From NCBI GenBank assembly GCA_964561215.1, contig CAZLOS010000004.1:62001-126000 (forward strand): 64,000 bases of DNA. The letters run 5' to 3'. Made by a program: the position numbers and the translations under genes. Shown here in pieces: positions 7,631-16,815 of the stretch (positions within the stretch are counted from its first letter, which is position 1; each line of letters starts with the position of its first letter). The notes under the pieces were generated by a model. It was given only the letters and a program-made list of their open reading frames with translations, did no database searches and was not told where the DNA came from. Origin of the DNA: JAJFUV01 sp964561215 (lineage in GTDB: Bacteria > Acidobacteriota > Terriglobia > Bryobacterales > Bryobacteraceae).

Positions 7631-9484
7631 ATGTGCGGCATCGTTGGATACGTTGGCGCGCGCAAGGCCGTGCCCATCATCCTGGATGGGCTGCGGCGGC
7701 TGGAGTACCGCGGCTACGATTCCGCGGGGTTGGCGGTCATAACCGATGACGGCCAACTGCTGGTGCGCCGCACGGAGGGACGCCTGCGCAACCTCGAAGA
7801 GACGCTGCGCATGGAACCCGTCGACGGTTGCTGCGGCATCGGCCATACCCGCTGGGCCACGCACGGCCGTCCCAGCGAGGAGAATGCGCACCCGCACCGC
7901 GACTGCAAGGGCGAGATCGTCGTCGTCCACAATGGCGTCATCGAGAACTACCTCGCGCTCAAGCACGAATTGATCGAAGCGGGTCACGTTTTCAAGACGG
8001 AAACCGATACGGAAGTGATCGCGCACCTTGTGGAAGCCGCCTTCCACGGCGACCTGGTCGAAGCCGTGCGAGCCGCCGCGCGCCGCCTCAAGGGCCTGTT
8101 CGCGATTGCCGTCATTTCGAAGCTGGATCCCAACAAAGTGGTCGCCGCGCGCATGGGTCCGCCCGTAGCCGTCGGGCTGGGCAGCGACGAATATGTAGTG
8201 GCGAGCGACGTGCCCGCCATCCTCAACCTCACACGCGACGTCTTTTTTCTGGACGATGGCGATGTCGCAGTGCTCACGCGCGACGGCGTCCTGCTGACGG
8301 ATTTCGAGGGCCGACCCATCAAACGCGCCGTGACGCGTATACTGTGGGATCCCATCATGGCCGAGAAGGGCGGCTACAAGCACTTCATGCTCAAGGAAAT
8401 CTTCGAACAGCCTCGAGCGGTGCGCGATACCATCCTGGGCCGTGTGGGGCAGGAATCCGGGCGGGTCTTCCTCAACGAGATCGACATCGCCCCGGCCGAG
8501 TTCCGGCGCTTCCGCGAAATCCGCATCGTGGCGTGCGGGACGAGCTGGCACGCGGGCCTGGTCGGAAAGTTCATGATCGAGCGGCTGGCGCGCCTGCCGG
8601 TGGAAGTGGACTACGGCAGCGAGTTCCGTTACCGCGATCCGATCCTCACGCCCGAAACGCTCACGGTGCTGATTTCGCAATCCGGCGAGACGGCCGATAC
8701 GCTGGCCGCGCAGCGCGAAGCCAAGAGCAAGGGCTCGCGCACCCTGGCCATCTCGAACGTGCTCGGTTCCATGCTGGGTCGCGAGGCCGACGGCGTGCTG
8801 TTGACGCACTGCGGCCCGGAAATCGGCGTGGCCTCCACCAAGACGTTTACCTCGCAGCTAACGGCGCTGTTCCTGCTGGGGCTCTATCTCGGCCAGTTGC
8901 GCGACACGCTGGAGCCGGAGCGCTCCCGCACGCTGGTGGAGGACCTGCTGCAGATCCCGGCCAAGATGGAAACGGTGCTGACCGCCGACGCGCGCATCGA
9001 GGAGCTCGCGCGCAAGCTGTTCCGCGCCACGGATTTCCTCTTCCTGGGCCGGGGCATGCACTTCCCCATCGCGCTGGAGGGTGCGCTGAAGCTGAAGGAA
9101 ATCTCCTACATCCACGCGGAAGGCTACCCGGCGGGCGAAATGAAGCACGGGCCCAACGCGCTGATCGACGAGAACCTGCCTGTCGTCGTCATCGCCACGC
9201 GCGACAAGCTGAGCGTGCGAGGCTGCCTGCGCTACGAGAAGACCCTCTCGAACATTCAGGAAGTGAAAGCGCGGGAAGGACAGGTCATCGCGGTGGTCAC
9301 CGAAGGCGACGACCAGGCCTCGAAGCTGGCCGACGAAGTGATTGTGGTGCCGGACTGCCGCTCGCTGCTGTCGCCGCTGCTCGAAATCGTGCCGCTGCAA
9401 CTGCTGGCTTACCACATCGGCGTGCGCCGCGGCTGCGACGTAGACCAGCCGCGTAACCTGGCCAAGAGCGTCACTGTGGAATAG
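7631..9484 (+). CDS. glmS: Glutamine--fructose-6-phosphate aminotransferase (isomerizing)
   Basis: Makes glucosamine-6-phosphate from fructose-6-phosphate and glutamine, the entry to cell-wall amino sugars. The 617-residue protein has the N-terminal nucleophile Cys (MCGIVGYVG), the class II glutaminase domain (about residues 1-235), two SIS sugar-isomerase domains (ACGTSWHAG and SQSGETADT, then the second from about residue 460), and the C-terminal DQPRNLAKSVTVE. All are standard. Five bases separate it from purS. Confidence 0.98.
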   Translation: MCGIVGYVGARKAVPIILDGLRRLEYRGYDSAGLAVITDDGQLLVRRTEGRLRNLEETLRMEPVDGCCGIGHTRWATHGRPSEENAHPHRDCKGEIVVVHNGVIENYLALKHELIEAGHVFKTETDTEVIAHLVEAAFHGDLVEAVRAAARRLKGLFAIAVISKLDPNKVVAARMGPPVAVGLGSDEYVVASDVPAILNLTRDVFFLDDGDVAVLTRDGVLLTDFEGRPIKRAVTRILWDPIMAEKGGYKHFMLKEIFEQPRAVRDTILGRVGQESGRVFLNEIDIAPAEFRRFREIRIVACGTSWHAGLVGKFMIERLARLPVEVDYGSEFRYRDPILTPETLTVLISQSGETADTLAAQREAKSKGSRTLAISNVLGSMLGREADGVLLTHCGPEIGVASTKTFTSQLTALFLLGLYLGQLRDTLEPERSRTLVEDLLQIPAKMETVLTADARIEELARKLFRATDFLFLGRGMHFPIALEGALKLKEISYIHAEGYPAGEMKHGPNALIDENLPVVVIATRDKLSVRGCLRYEKTLSNIQEVKAREGQVIAVVTEGDDQASKLADEVIVVPDCRSLLSPLLEIVPLQLLAYHIGVRRGCDVDQPRNLAKSVTVE

Positions 9485-9495
9485 CCGCTTGGACG

Positions 9496-9969
9496 TCAGC
9501 GCAGCGAAATGCCGAAACGAAATTCCGAGAAGTTGTTCAGATCCTGACCGCCTGCATAAGTGCGGAACTCGGCGCGGAAGCCGGCATGGCGATGCAACCA
9601 ATAGTTGGCGCCGCCGCCAAGGTTGACATAAACCCCGGAATCGCCGCCTACCCGCACGCCCGTGAAACCACAGGTAAGGAACGGATCCAGTCCGGATGCG
9701 GCATGCCGCCGGGGATGGATCCCCAGGTTCACCGATCCCACGATGCCGTTGCCGTTATCGCGGATGCCGCCGATTTCCGCGCCCGCCGTCACAAAGGGCG
9801 CAATTGTGAAGTCTCCGCCCACGCCGTAGCGAAACGCGGCATCCGTGCCTGGGCCATTGAACGCAACGCCGGTGAAGACATAGCCATGGCTCTGTGCCGC
9901 CATCGGCGGCACGCATACCATCAGCACCACAAAACCCAAAAAGAAAATGAGCAATCTTCGTGAGATCAT
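9496..9969 (-). CDS. Small outer-membrane beta-barrel-type protein
   Basis: A 157-residue exported protein. The signal peptide is at residues 1-25 (LLIFFLGFVVLMV, cleavage near PMAAQS). Alternating glycine-rich strands (GVGGDFTIAPFVTAGAEIGG) and a C-terminal strand ending FRFGISLR fit a small OmpA/OmpX-type barrel. It converges closely on glmS (11 bases between stops) and is divergent from the GH43-like gene. No specific function is known. Confidence 0.7.
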   Translation of the reverse strand: MISRRLLIFFLGFVVLMVCVPPMAAQSHGYVFTGVAFNGPGTDAAFRYGVGGDFTIAPFVTAGAEIGGIRDNGNGIVGSVNLGIHPRRHAASGLDPFLTCGFTGVRVGGDSGVYVNLGGGANYWLHRHAGFRAEFRTYAGGQDLNNFSEFRFGISLR

Positions 9970-10006
9970 AGTTACCTACATTTTCTCTCTGCGGGAGGAA
10001 CGGAGC

Positions 10007-10993
10007 ATGTTCACATCGGGAATTCGCCTCGCGCTGGCGTCACTCGCCGTCGTGCTAGGCGCCGCGGCGCAGCAGGCACCCGGCGCGACCACCCTGGCGA
10101 ATATCCGCATGCGGGATCCCTGCATTCTGCCTGATCAGAAGAGCCGGACATACTATCTCGTCGGTGCGGCCAACCGGAGCGTAAGGGTCTACTCGAGTAG
10201 GGACCTGATCCACTGGACCGGTCCGGAGATGGTTTTCCAGGCCGGCGAAGGGTTCTGGGGGAACATCCCGATCGACGCCATCTGGGCGCCCGAGATGCAC
10301 AGCTATCGAGGCAAGTACTACCTGTTCCTCACCTTCAGCACCAGTCACAAACTTGCTGAACAGTGGCGCAACTGGCTGCCACGCGTCAGGCGAGGCTCCG
10401 AGGTGCTGGTAGCCGAGTCGCCCCACGGTTTCTTCAAACCGTTTCAGAATCACGCGATACTACCGGCGGACATGATGACACTGGACGGAACGCTCTGGGT
10501 GGAAGACGCAGTCCCCTACATGGTCTTCTGCCACGAATGGGTGCAGATCACCAACGGAACAATCGAATTCATCCGACTGAAGGACGACCTCTCGGAAATC
10601 GTGGGAGCGCCGGCCGTCTTGTTCCGGGGAGAAGAAGCGCCCTGGAGCCAGATGAGCAAGAGGCACGGAAGTCACGTCACCGACGGCCCGTACCTGTTCC
10701 AAAGCAAGTCGGGCAAGCTCTTCATGATCTGGTCGAGCATAGGCAAGCAAGGCTACACAACAGGATTGGCGATTTCCGACTCCGGCAAACTGGCCGGTCC
10801 CTGGCGGCAGCAAGCCGAACCGCTTTACGCCGACGACGGCGGTCACGGCATGCTGTTCCGAACGTTCGAAGGGAATCTGATGCTGGTATTGCACGCGCCC
10901 AACTCCAAGAACGAGCAACCTCACCTGTTCCTAATGGAGGACACAGGAGAAACGTTGCGCATCAAATCGGAGTTTCCCGGACAACATCCATAA
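10007..10993 (+). CDS. Secreted glycoside hydrolase family 43-like five-bladed propeller
   Basis: A 328-residue exported protein. ATG 10007 follows GGAGGAACGGAG and begins a signal peptide (LALASLAVVLGAAAQQ). The layout fits the GH43 propeller: an early MRDPCIL with the general-base Asp, IDAIWAPEM with the pKa-tuning Asp, and WVEDAVPYMVFCHEW with the probable acid Glu. Such enzymes cleave arabinan- or xylan-type side chains outside the cytoplasm. It stands alone, ending at a hairpin shared with pnp. The exact substrate is not predictable. Confidence 0.8.
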   Translation: MFTSGIRLALASLAVVLGAAAQQAPGATTLANIRMRDPCILPDQKSRTYYLVGAANRSVRVYSSRDLIHWTGPEMVFQAGEGFWGNIPIDAIWAPEMHSYRGKYYLFLTFSTSHKLAEQWRNWLPRVRRGSEVLVAESPHGFFKPFQNHAILPADMMTLDGTLWVEDAVPYMVFCHEWVQITNGTIEFIRLKDDLSEIVGAPAVLFRGEEAPWSQMSKRHGSHVTDGPYLFQSKSGKLFMIWSSIGKQGYTTGLAISDSGKLAGPWRQQAEPLYADDGGHGMLFRTFEGNLMLVLHAPNSKNEQPHLFLMEDTGETLRIKSEFPGQHP

Positions 10994-10999
10994 ACACGA

Positions 11000-11023
11000 A
11001 CGGCCGCCCTTTCGGACGGCCGT
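11000..11023. terminator. Hairpin between convergent GH43-like gene and pnp
   Basis: ACGGCCG and CGGCCGT form a seven-pair stem that is prolonged by two more pairs after a mismatch, with a TTTC loop. It lies seven bases after the GH43-like stop and before the pnp stop. There is no strong T-run, so it is a candidate bidirectional terminator only. Confidence 0.55.
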
Positions 11024-11048
11024 GGGTGTTGCTTTGGTGTTCTATGGC

Positions 11049-13280
11049 CTACCGCTTGTGCCTTCCGCCGTCGCGGCGGTCGCGCCGGTCGTGGCGATCG
11101 TGACGGTCCGGGCGCCCGCCATGATGAGGCTGCGGCTGCTGCTGTTGCTCGGCGGGCTGCTCCTCGCCTTCCGCGGCCGGTTGCACGCCCTTGAGCTTTT
11201 CACGCTGCTCGCGCAGAACGGCCTTGCGGCTCAGGCGGATCTTGTTGCCCTCCACCGCCAGGACCTTGACCAGGATCTGGTCGCCTTCCTTCAGCTCGTC
11301 CTCCACGTTCTTGATCCGGTTCTCGGAGATCTCGCTGATGTGCAGCAAGCCGTCGGTGCCAGGGAAGATTTCGACAAAGGCGCCGAAATCGACCAGCCGG
11401 ACCACTTTGCCGAGATAGGTCTTGCCGACCTCGGCCACCGCGGCGATTTCGGTAATCATCTGGATGGCCTTCTTGGCGCTCTCGCCGTCGCTGGCGAAAA
11501 CGTTCACGGTACCATCGTCCTCGACGTCGATCTTCACGCCGGTCTGGTCGATGATGCCGCGGATGACCTTGCCGCCCGGGCCGATGATCTCGCGGATCTT
11601 GTCAACCGGGACAGTGATCTTGTAAATGCGCGGCGCGTAAGGAGATAGCTCCTCGCGCGGCGCTGAAATGACGGCTTCCATCTTGTCCAGAAGGAAGAGC
11701 CGTGCTTCGAGCGCCTGCTGCAGAGCCTCGCGCATGATGGCGGTGGTCACGTTCTGGACCTTGATGTCCATCTGCAGGGCGGTAATACCCTGGCGTGTGC
11801 CGGCCACCTTGAAATCCATGTCGCCGTAATGGTCCTCGGCGCCGGCGATATCGGTCAAAACGCAGTGGCTATCGCCGTCGGTCACCAGGCCCATGGCGAT
11901 TCCGGCCACCGGTGAACTGATGGGCACACCGGCGTCCATCAGCGCCAGCGTGGCGCCGCAGACCGTGGCCATCGAGCTGGAACCATTTGACTCCAGGATG
12001 TCGCTGACCACGCGCATGGTGTAGGGGAATTTGGTTTCGTCCGGCACCACGGCGCCCACGGCGCGCTCGCCGAGAGCCCCATGGCCGATTTCACGGCGTC
12101 CCGCGCCGCGCAGGAAGGCCACTTCACCGACGCTGAACGGCGGGAAGTTGTAGTGCAGCATGAAACGCTTGCTGGTTTCGCCGGCGTCGAGCAGTTCGAT
12201 GCGCTGCTCGTCTTCCTTGGTGCCCAGCGTGACGGTAACGAGCGCCTGCGTTTCACCGCGCGTAAACAGAGCCGAGCCGTGCGTGCGCGGCAGCCCGCCC
12301 ACTTCGATGGAGATCGGGCGAATGGTCTTGAAGTCGCGGCCGTCCGGACGGCGGCGCTCCTTCAGAATCTGATTGCGGAAGATGCGTTCCTTCAGCAGGT
12401 CGAAGAGCTTGCCGGTTTCATCCTTGGCTTCCTCGGCGGCCGCTTCCACCAGGCCTTTCCGGAGTTGCGCTACCTTCTGGTAGCTCTCCAGCTTGCCGTA
12501 CTTCTCGGTGCTGAGCGCGTCGCTCAGTTCCGCGCGGCACTGCGTGTCGATCTTTGCGTAAAGCTCCTCATTGATGGCCGGTGGAACATAGACGCGCTTG
12601 GTCTTGCCGGCCTGGGAAACCAGTTCGCGGATGCCGGCCGTAATCTTCCGGATAGCCTCGTGAGCGAACTCGATGGCATCGACTACTTCTGCCTCGCTGG
12701 CTTCACTGGCGCCGGCTTCCACCATGACAATGCCTGCGTCGGTGGCCGCCACAGTGATGTTCAGTTTGGATTCCTTGGTTTCAGCGTAAGTTGGATTGGC
12801 GATGAGCTTATCGGCGATCTTGCCCACGCGCACCGCTCCGAGCACGTGCTCGAAGGGGATGTCGGAGATGGCCAGCGCGGCCCCGGCTCCGACCATGGCC
12901 AACGTGCTGGGGTCCTGCTCCGGGTCTGCCGACAGGACCATGCCGATGATCTGCGTTTCGCAGGAAAAGCCTTCCGGGAACAGCGGCCGGACGGGCCGGT
13001 CGATCATGCGGCTGGTGAGGATTTCTTTCTCCGAGGGACGTCCCTCGCGTTTGATGAAGCCGCCCGGGAAACGCCCGGCGGCGTAGGTGTACTCGCGGTA
13101 GTCCACCGTGAGCGGGAAAAACGCGGCACCCGGTTTGGGATCTTCGGCGGCGCAGGCGGTGACCAGCACCACCGAATCGCCGCAGCGAACGACAACGGCG
13201 CCGTTCGCTTGCTTGGCTACTTTCCCTGTTTCAAGGGTGATAGTTCGGCCATAGAGGTCGATTTCAGTCTTATATGACAT
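11049..13280 (-). CDS. pnp: Polynucleotide phosphorylase
   Basis: 3'-to-5' phosphorolytic RNA decay enzyme of the cytoplasm. The 743-residue protein has two RNase PH cores (about residues 1-230 and 310-540, with EDHYGDMDFKVAGT in the active region), a KH domain (IIGPGGKVIRGI) and an S1 domain (GKVVRLVDFGAFVEIFPGTDG). The tail is rich in Gln, His, Arg and Asp (RHDRRDRRDGG), a disordered probable protein- or RNA-binding extension. It follows rpsO as in many bacteria. Confidence 0.98.
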   Translation of the reverse strand: MSYKTEIDLYGRTITLETGKVAKQANGAVVVRCGDSVVLVTACAAEDPKPGAAFFPLTVDYREYTYAAGRFPGGFIKREGRPSEKEILTSRMIDRPVRPLFPEGFSCETQIIGMVLSADPEQDPSTLAMVGAGAALAISDIPFEHVLGAVRVGKIADKLIANPTYAETKESKLNITVAATDAGIVMVEAGASEASEAEVVDAIEFAHEAIRKITAGIRELVSQAGKTKRVYVPPAINEELYAKIDTQCRAELSDALSTEKYGKLESYQKVAQLRKGLVEAAAEEAKDETGKLFDLLKERIFRNQILKERRRPDGRDFKTIRPISIEVGGLPRTHGSALFTRGETQALVTVTLGTKEDEQRIELLDAGETSKRFMLHYNFPPFSVGEVAFLRGAGRREIGHGALGERAVGAVVPDETKFPYTMRVVSDILESNGSSSMATVCGATLALMDAGVPISSPVAGIAMGLVTDGDSHCVLTDIAGAEDHYGDMDFKVAGTRQGITALQMDIKVQNVTTAIMREALQQALEARLFLLDKMEAVISAPREELSPYAPRIYKITVPVDKIREIIGPGGKVIRGIIDQTGVKIDVEDDGTVNVFASDGESAKKAIQMITEIAAVAEVGKTYLGKVVRLVDFGAFVEIFPGTDGLLHISEISENRIKNVEDELKEGDQILVKVLAVEGNKIRLSRKAVLREQREKLKGVQPAAEGEEQPAEQQQQPQPHHGGRPDRHDRHDRRDRRDGGRHKR

Positions 13281-13382
13281 GGGGGAATTCCTTCAATCCG
13301 GACCAATGTTCGGTTGGAACACGCGGATGGTTGCATTGTGAGGGTCTGGCCGTCCAAGGAGGGCCGAATGGTCCAATAGCGG

Positions 13383-13436
13383 GTTTCACGTTGTTAGCGG
13401 TGAAACAGGTTGCAGATACACGCCTGCACGCAGGCG
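13383..13436 (-). promoter_or_regulatory. Two hairpins in the rpsO-pnp intergenic RNA
   Basis: CGCCTG/CAGGCG (13421-13436, four-base loop) lies just after rpsO, and GTTTCAC/GTGAAAC (13383-13406, ten-base loop) follows it before pnp. In E. coli the same interval carries a terminator and an RNase III processing hairpin, so a comparable role is inferred. Confidence 0.45.
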
Positions 13437-13449
13437 CCGCGGTAGAAAA

Positions 13450-13719
13450 CTAACGGCGGATGCCTAAGTGCGAAATGAGCGCCTTGTATCGTTCCGGGCT
13501 TGCACCCACGAGATACTTCAACAGACGGCGCCGCTTTGCCACCAGCAACAGCAGACCTTTGCGTGAGTGGTGGTCCTTGGCGTGGGTTTTGAAATGCTCG
13601 GTCAATTGAGCGATGCGTTCACTCAAGATCGCGACCTGCACCTCTGGCGAGCCCGTATCCGACTTGTGAGTCCGGTACTTGCCGATCACCTGCTTCTTTA
13701 CGTCAATCGCCAGTGCCAT
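13450..13719 (-). CDS. rpsO: 30S ribosomal protein S15
   Basis: An 89-residue protein that binds 16S rRNA in the 30S platform. KKQVIGKYRTHKSDTGSPEVQ and the central HSRKGLLLLVAKRRRLLKYL are typical. AGGAG lies 13 bases before the start. It is followed by pnp in the conserved rpsO-pnp order. Confidence 0.98.
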   Translation of the reverse strand: MALAIDVKKQVIGKYRTHKSDTGSPEVQVAILSERIAQLTEHFKTHAKDHHSRKGLLLLVAKRRRLLKYLVGASPERYKALISHLGIRR

Positions 13720-13772
13720 TCGAGCGTAGCTACTCCTTGTCTTACCTTAATCTCCGTTCGTTATACTTTTAC

Positions 13773-13781
13773 AGCATAGCA
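13773..13781 (-). promoter_or_regulatory. Possible extended -10 element before rpsO
   Basis: On the minus strand TGCTATGCT reads as an extended -10 box about 55 bases before the rpsO start. No good -35 box is seen. Confidence 0.25.
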
Positions 13782-13819
13782 CAGGGCGTCCGGGCTCCGG
13801 GCGAAGCGTTAAACTGGAC

Positions 13820-14296
13820 ATGATGAGCGATGTGCATCCCTTGCTGGCCGGCTTCCCGGTCATAAACACAATTCCGATCATCTGGGGCGACCAGGACGCC
13901 TTCGGCCACGTCAATAATCTGACGTATCCGCGGTGGTGCGAGACCTCGCGTGTGGACTACCTCGAGCGCGCGGGCCTTTGGGTCAAGCTGCCGCCCGCCG
14001 GCATCGGTCCCATCCTGGCCAGCATGAGATGCGACTACAAAGAACAGTTGATTTACCCCGGCACAATTCAGGTCGGCGCGCGGGTCACCAGGATCGGCAA
14101 CAGCAGCCTCCGCATGGAACACCTTGTGGTGAGCCTGGACGGCGGGTTCATCGCGGCCGCGGTCGACTCGACGCTGGTCTGGTACGACTACAAGCGCCGG
14201 AGAGCGGTTCCCGTTCCAGCCGAGGCCCGGCGGACCATCGGCGAACTCGAAGGCCGGTCGTTCGAGAAGGTTCCCGTGCCGGTCGCCGTCCGGTGA
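13820..14296 (+). CDS. Hot-dog-fold acyl-CoA thioesterase family protein
   Basis: A 158-residue cytoplasmic protein of the 4-hydroxybenzoyl-CoA thioesterase/YbgC type. WGDQDAFGHVNNLTYPRWCE carries the conserved Asp and the HVNN motif, followed by YKEQLIYPGTIQVG. It likely hydrolyses an acyl-CoA thioester; the substrate is unknown. Two adjacent ATGs (13820, 13823) are possible starts. It is divergent from rpsO. Confidence 0.85.
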   Translation: MMSDVHPLLAGFPVINTIPIIWGDQDAFGHVNNLTYPRWCETSRVDYLERAGLWVKLPPAGIGPILASMRCDYKEQLIYPGTIQVGARVTRIGNSSLRMEHLVVSLDGGFIAAAVDSTLVWYDYKRRRAVPVPAEARRTIGELEGRSFEKVPVPVAVR

Positions 14297-14357
14297 CCGA
14301 GGTCACTGAGCCGTAGGTCTCCTCACGGTTATGCTCGTGTGTGAAAGCGAGCAAACC

Positions 14358-15539
14358 ATGAGCGAACTCATCGATAACCGCGCCCACCGCGTGCGCACCC
14401 TGAAGGGAATCATCAAGCATCTGCACGAGGGCGCCGCGCCCGAAGCGGTGAAGGAACAACTCGCCCAAATCGTGCGCGAAACCGGCTACTCCGAGATCGT
14501 GGCCATGGAGCAGGAACTGATGGCCGAGGGCATGAAGGTTGAGGAGATCCAGTGCATGTGCGACCTGCACAGCCAGGTGACGCGCGATGTGCTGGTGCAG
14601 CTTCCGGCCAAACCGCTCGAGCCGGGACATCCCGCGGACACGTTCCGGCGCGAGAACGCCGCCCTGCGCGAGGTGCTCGAAAAGATGCGCGCCGCGCTGG
14701 CGGCGGACCCGGCCGGCGTGCGCCAGGCCTTCAACGATCTGATGGACATCGAGAAGCACTACCAGCGCAAGGAGCACACCTTCTTTTCGAAGCTGGAAGC
14801 GCACGGCATCACGGGTCCGCCCAAGGTCATGTGGGCGAAGGACGATGAAGTGCGCGGCCTGTTGAAGGAGTTGGGCCGCGCGCTCAATAAGGATGGCGCG
14901 GACGTCGCCGGGAAGGCGCGGGCCGCCGCCAGCGCCGTCGAGGAGATGATCTACAAGGAGGATCGCATCCTGATCCCGATGTGCCTGGATGCGTTCACCG
15001 AGGAGGACTGGGCCGAAATCTGGAGCGCTTCACCGCGTTACGGCTGGTGCCTGGTGGAGCCGAGCGAAGGATACCGTCCGTCGCCGGCAGTGATGAAAAA
15101 GGGGCTCGCGCTTGCCACGGCAGAATCCATCACGCTGCCCACCGGCACGCTCTCGGTGGAGCAACTGATCGCGCTGTTCTCGACGCTGCCGGTCGATATT
15201 ACCGTCGTGGACGCCGACGATCGCGTGGCGTTTTTCTCCGAAGGGCCGGACCGCGTGTTCGCGCGTAGCCGCGCCGTGATCGGCCGCAAAGTGCAACACT
15301 GCCACCCGCCGCGCAGCGTCTCCATCGTGGACCAGATCCTGTCCGATTTCCGCGAGGGACGCCAGAAGGTGGCCGAGTTCTGGATCAACTTCCAGGGCCG
15401 CTTCGTGCACATCCGCTACTTCCCGATGCGCAACGAGAAGGGCGACTACCTGGGCACGCTGGAAGTAACGCAGGACGCGACCGCCATCCGCAAACTCGAA
15501 GGCGAACGGCGGCTTCTGCAGTACGAGAGCGCGGGGTAG
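14358..15539 (+). CDS. DUF438-hemerythrin-PAS protein
   Basis: A 393-residue cytoplasmic protein. The order is DUF438 (about residues 1-75, with VEEIQCMCDLHSQV), a hemerythrin-like HHE four-helix region (about 80-215, MDIEKHYQRKEHTFF and EEMIYKEDRILIP) and a C-terminal PAS domain (about 275-385, DITVVDADDRVAFFSE). Proteins of this layout are linked to oxygen or nitric-oxide stress and di-iron sensing. The start is ATG 14358 (MSELIDNR). It is a single gene. Confidence 0.85.
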   Translation: MSELIDNRAHRVRTLKGIIKHLHEGAAPEAVKEQLAQIVRETGYSEIVAMEQELMAEGMKVEEIQCMCDLHSQVTRDVLVQLPAKPLEPGHPADTFRRENAALREVLEKMRAALAADPAGVRQAFNDLMDIEKHYQRKEHTFFSKLEAHGITGPPKVMWAKDDEVRGLLKELGRALNKDGADVAGKARAAASAVEEMIYKEDRILIPMCLDAFTEEDWAEIWSASPRYGWCLVEPSEGYRPSPAVMKKGLALATAESITLPTGTLSVEQLIALFSTLPVDITVVDADDRVAFFSEGPDRVFARSRAVIGRKVQHCHPPRSVSIVDQILSDFREGRQKVAEFWINFQGRFVHIRYFPMRNEKGDYLGTLEVTQDATAIRKLEGERRLLQYESAG

Positions 15540-15543
15540 CTTC

Positions 15544-16815
15544 TTACTTCCTGTTCAGATACTGCTCGTAAAGCCGGCGGTGCTTGTTCATCAGGTCTAC
15601 CGGCTTTCCTTTGATGAAGAGCTGCTTCACCTGGGTCCGGGTTTCGAGCGGATCTCCGTCGGTGACCATCAGGTCGGCGTACTTGCCTTTCTCGATGGAA
15701 CCGTATTCGTTGGCGATACCGAGGATTTCCGCGGGCGCCAGCGTGACGGCTTTCAATGCCGTCTCATGCGGCAGGCCGAACGCCACCGCCATGGCGGCTT
15801 CGTACGGCAGGTTGCGCGCGGCGGAGGTCGTGAAGCTTGCGATGGCGAACTTCACTCCAGCTTTGTAGAGTTCGGCCGGCTGTGTGTACGGCTTATCGTA
15901 AGGGTCGTCCTCGTATTCGGGCAGAGACATGGTGCGGCCCAGGATCACGGGGATGTCCTTGGCCTTGAGCTCCGCCGCCACTTTCCAGGCTTCGGAAGCG
16001 CCGGCCAGGACGATCCTGATCTTCTCGCGCTCGGCAAAGGCGATGGCGTCCTTGATGGCTTTCTCGCGCGAGGCCGAGACGATCAACGGCATGCGGCCGT
16101 CCAGAACCGGCGCCATGGCTTCGAGCTTCAGGTCCGGTTCGAGGCCGGCGGCGCCCGCAGCCTTGGCTTTCTGGTAGCGGCGCGCCGATTCGAAGAAATC
16201 GTGCAACTCGCGCACCTTCACTTCGAGTGCGCGCTTGCGCTCGGCGAGCGTCGGCGGCGTGCCGGAGCCGCCGCGGCGCGCACCTTCGCTTTCGATCACA
16301 GGGAACACGAGGTGCATCGCGGCGTCCCCCCGCACTTCCATCTCCTCCCACGTCCAGCCGTCCAGGTGGATCAGCGCGGCGCGGCCGCTGATGGTGCCGC
16401 CCACTGGCAGGCTCAGGGCCATGGTGATGCCGTTGGCCCGCGCGACCGGAATATGCTCGCTCGCCGGATTCACCGCCGCCAGCGCGCGGATTTGCGGATT
16501 GAAAGTGCCGATCTCTGCAACGTCGTTCGTCTCACGGACGCTGCCGATCTCCGTGAGGCCCATCTGGGTGGCCGCATTGATCATGCCGGGGTAAACGTGC
16601 AATCCCCTGGCTTCGATGATGCGCACGCCCTTGGGCGCAGCGACCTTCGCGCCCACCTCCACGATCCTGCCGTCCTTGACCAGAACCGCGCCGGCGGGAA
16701 TGTCCGCGCCGGAGATCGTGTGAATGGTGGCGCCGCGCAGCAGGAAGCTATCCCCGGTCCCGGCATAGACAACCGGCGCCGCGATCAGGATTGCGGCCAG
16801 TAGGAATTTCTTCAT
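15544..16815 (-). CDS. Exported amidohydrolase-like protein, metal ligands missing (third of trio)
   Basis: A 423-residue exported protein with a signal peptide (LLAAILIAAPVVYAG) and the composite amidohydrolase fold of the imidazolonepropionase-like group. Where active members have PGxIDxHxH it reads VYPGMINAATQMGL, so the first metal-binding histidines are absent. The late Asp (TDxP-type) is also not visible (AIASFTTSAARN). Its start overlaps the stop of the middle gene by four bases, so translation is coupled. It may be a non-catalytic partner of that gene. Confidence 0.8.
   Translation of the reverse strand: MKKFLLAAILIAAPVVYAGTGDSFLLRGATIHTISGADIPAGAVLVKDGRIVEVGAKVAAPKGVRIIEARGLHVYPGMINAATQMGLTEIGSVRETNDVAEIGTFNPQIRALAAVNPASEHIPVARANGITMALSLPVGGTISGRAALIHLDGWTWEEMEVRGDAAMHLVFPVIESEGARRGGSGTPPTLAERKRALEVKVRELHDFFESARRYQKAKAAGAAGLEPDLKLEAMAPVLDGRMPLIVSASREKAIKDAIAFAEREKIRIVLAGASEAWKVAAELKAKDIPVILGRTMSLPEYEDDPYDKPYTQPAELYKAGVKFAIASFTTSAARNLPYEAAMAVAFGLPHETALKAVTLAPAEILGIANEYGSIEKGKYADLMVTDGDPLETRTQVKQLFIKGKPVDLMNKHRRLYEQYLNRK

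Noticed and set aside
8334..8344. TATACT inside glmS
   Set aside because: It lies within a certain coding region with no gene starting downstream.
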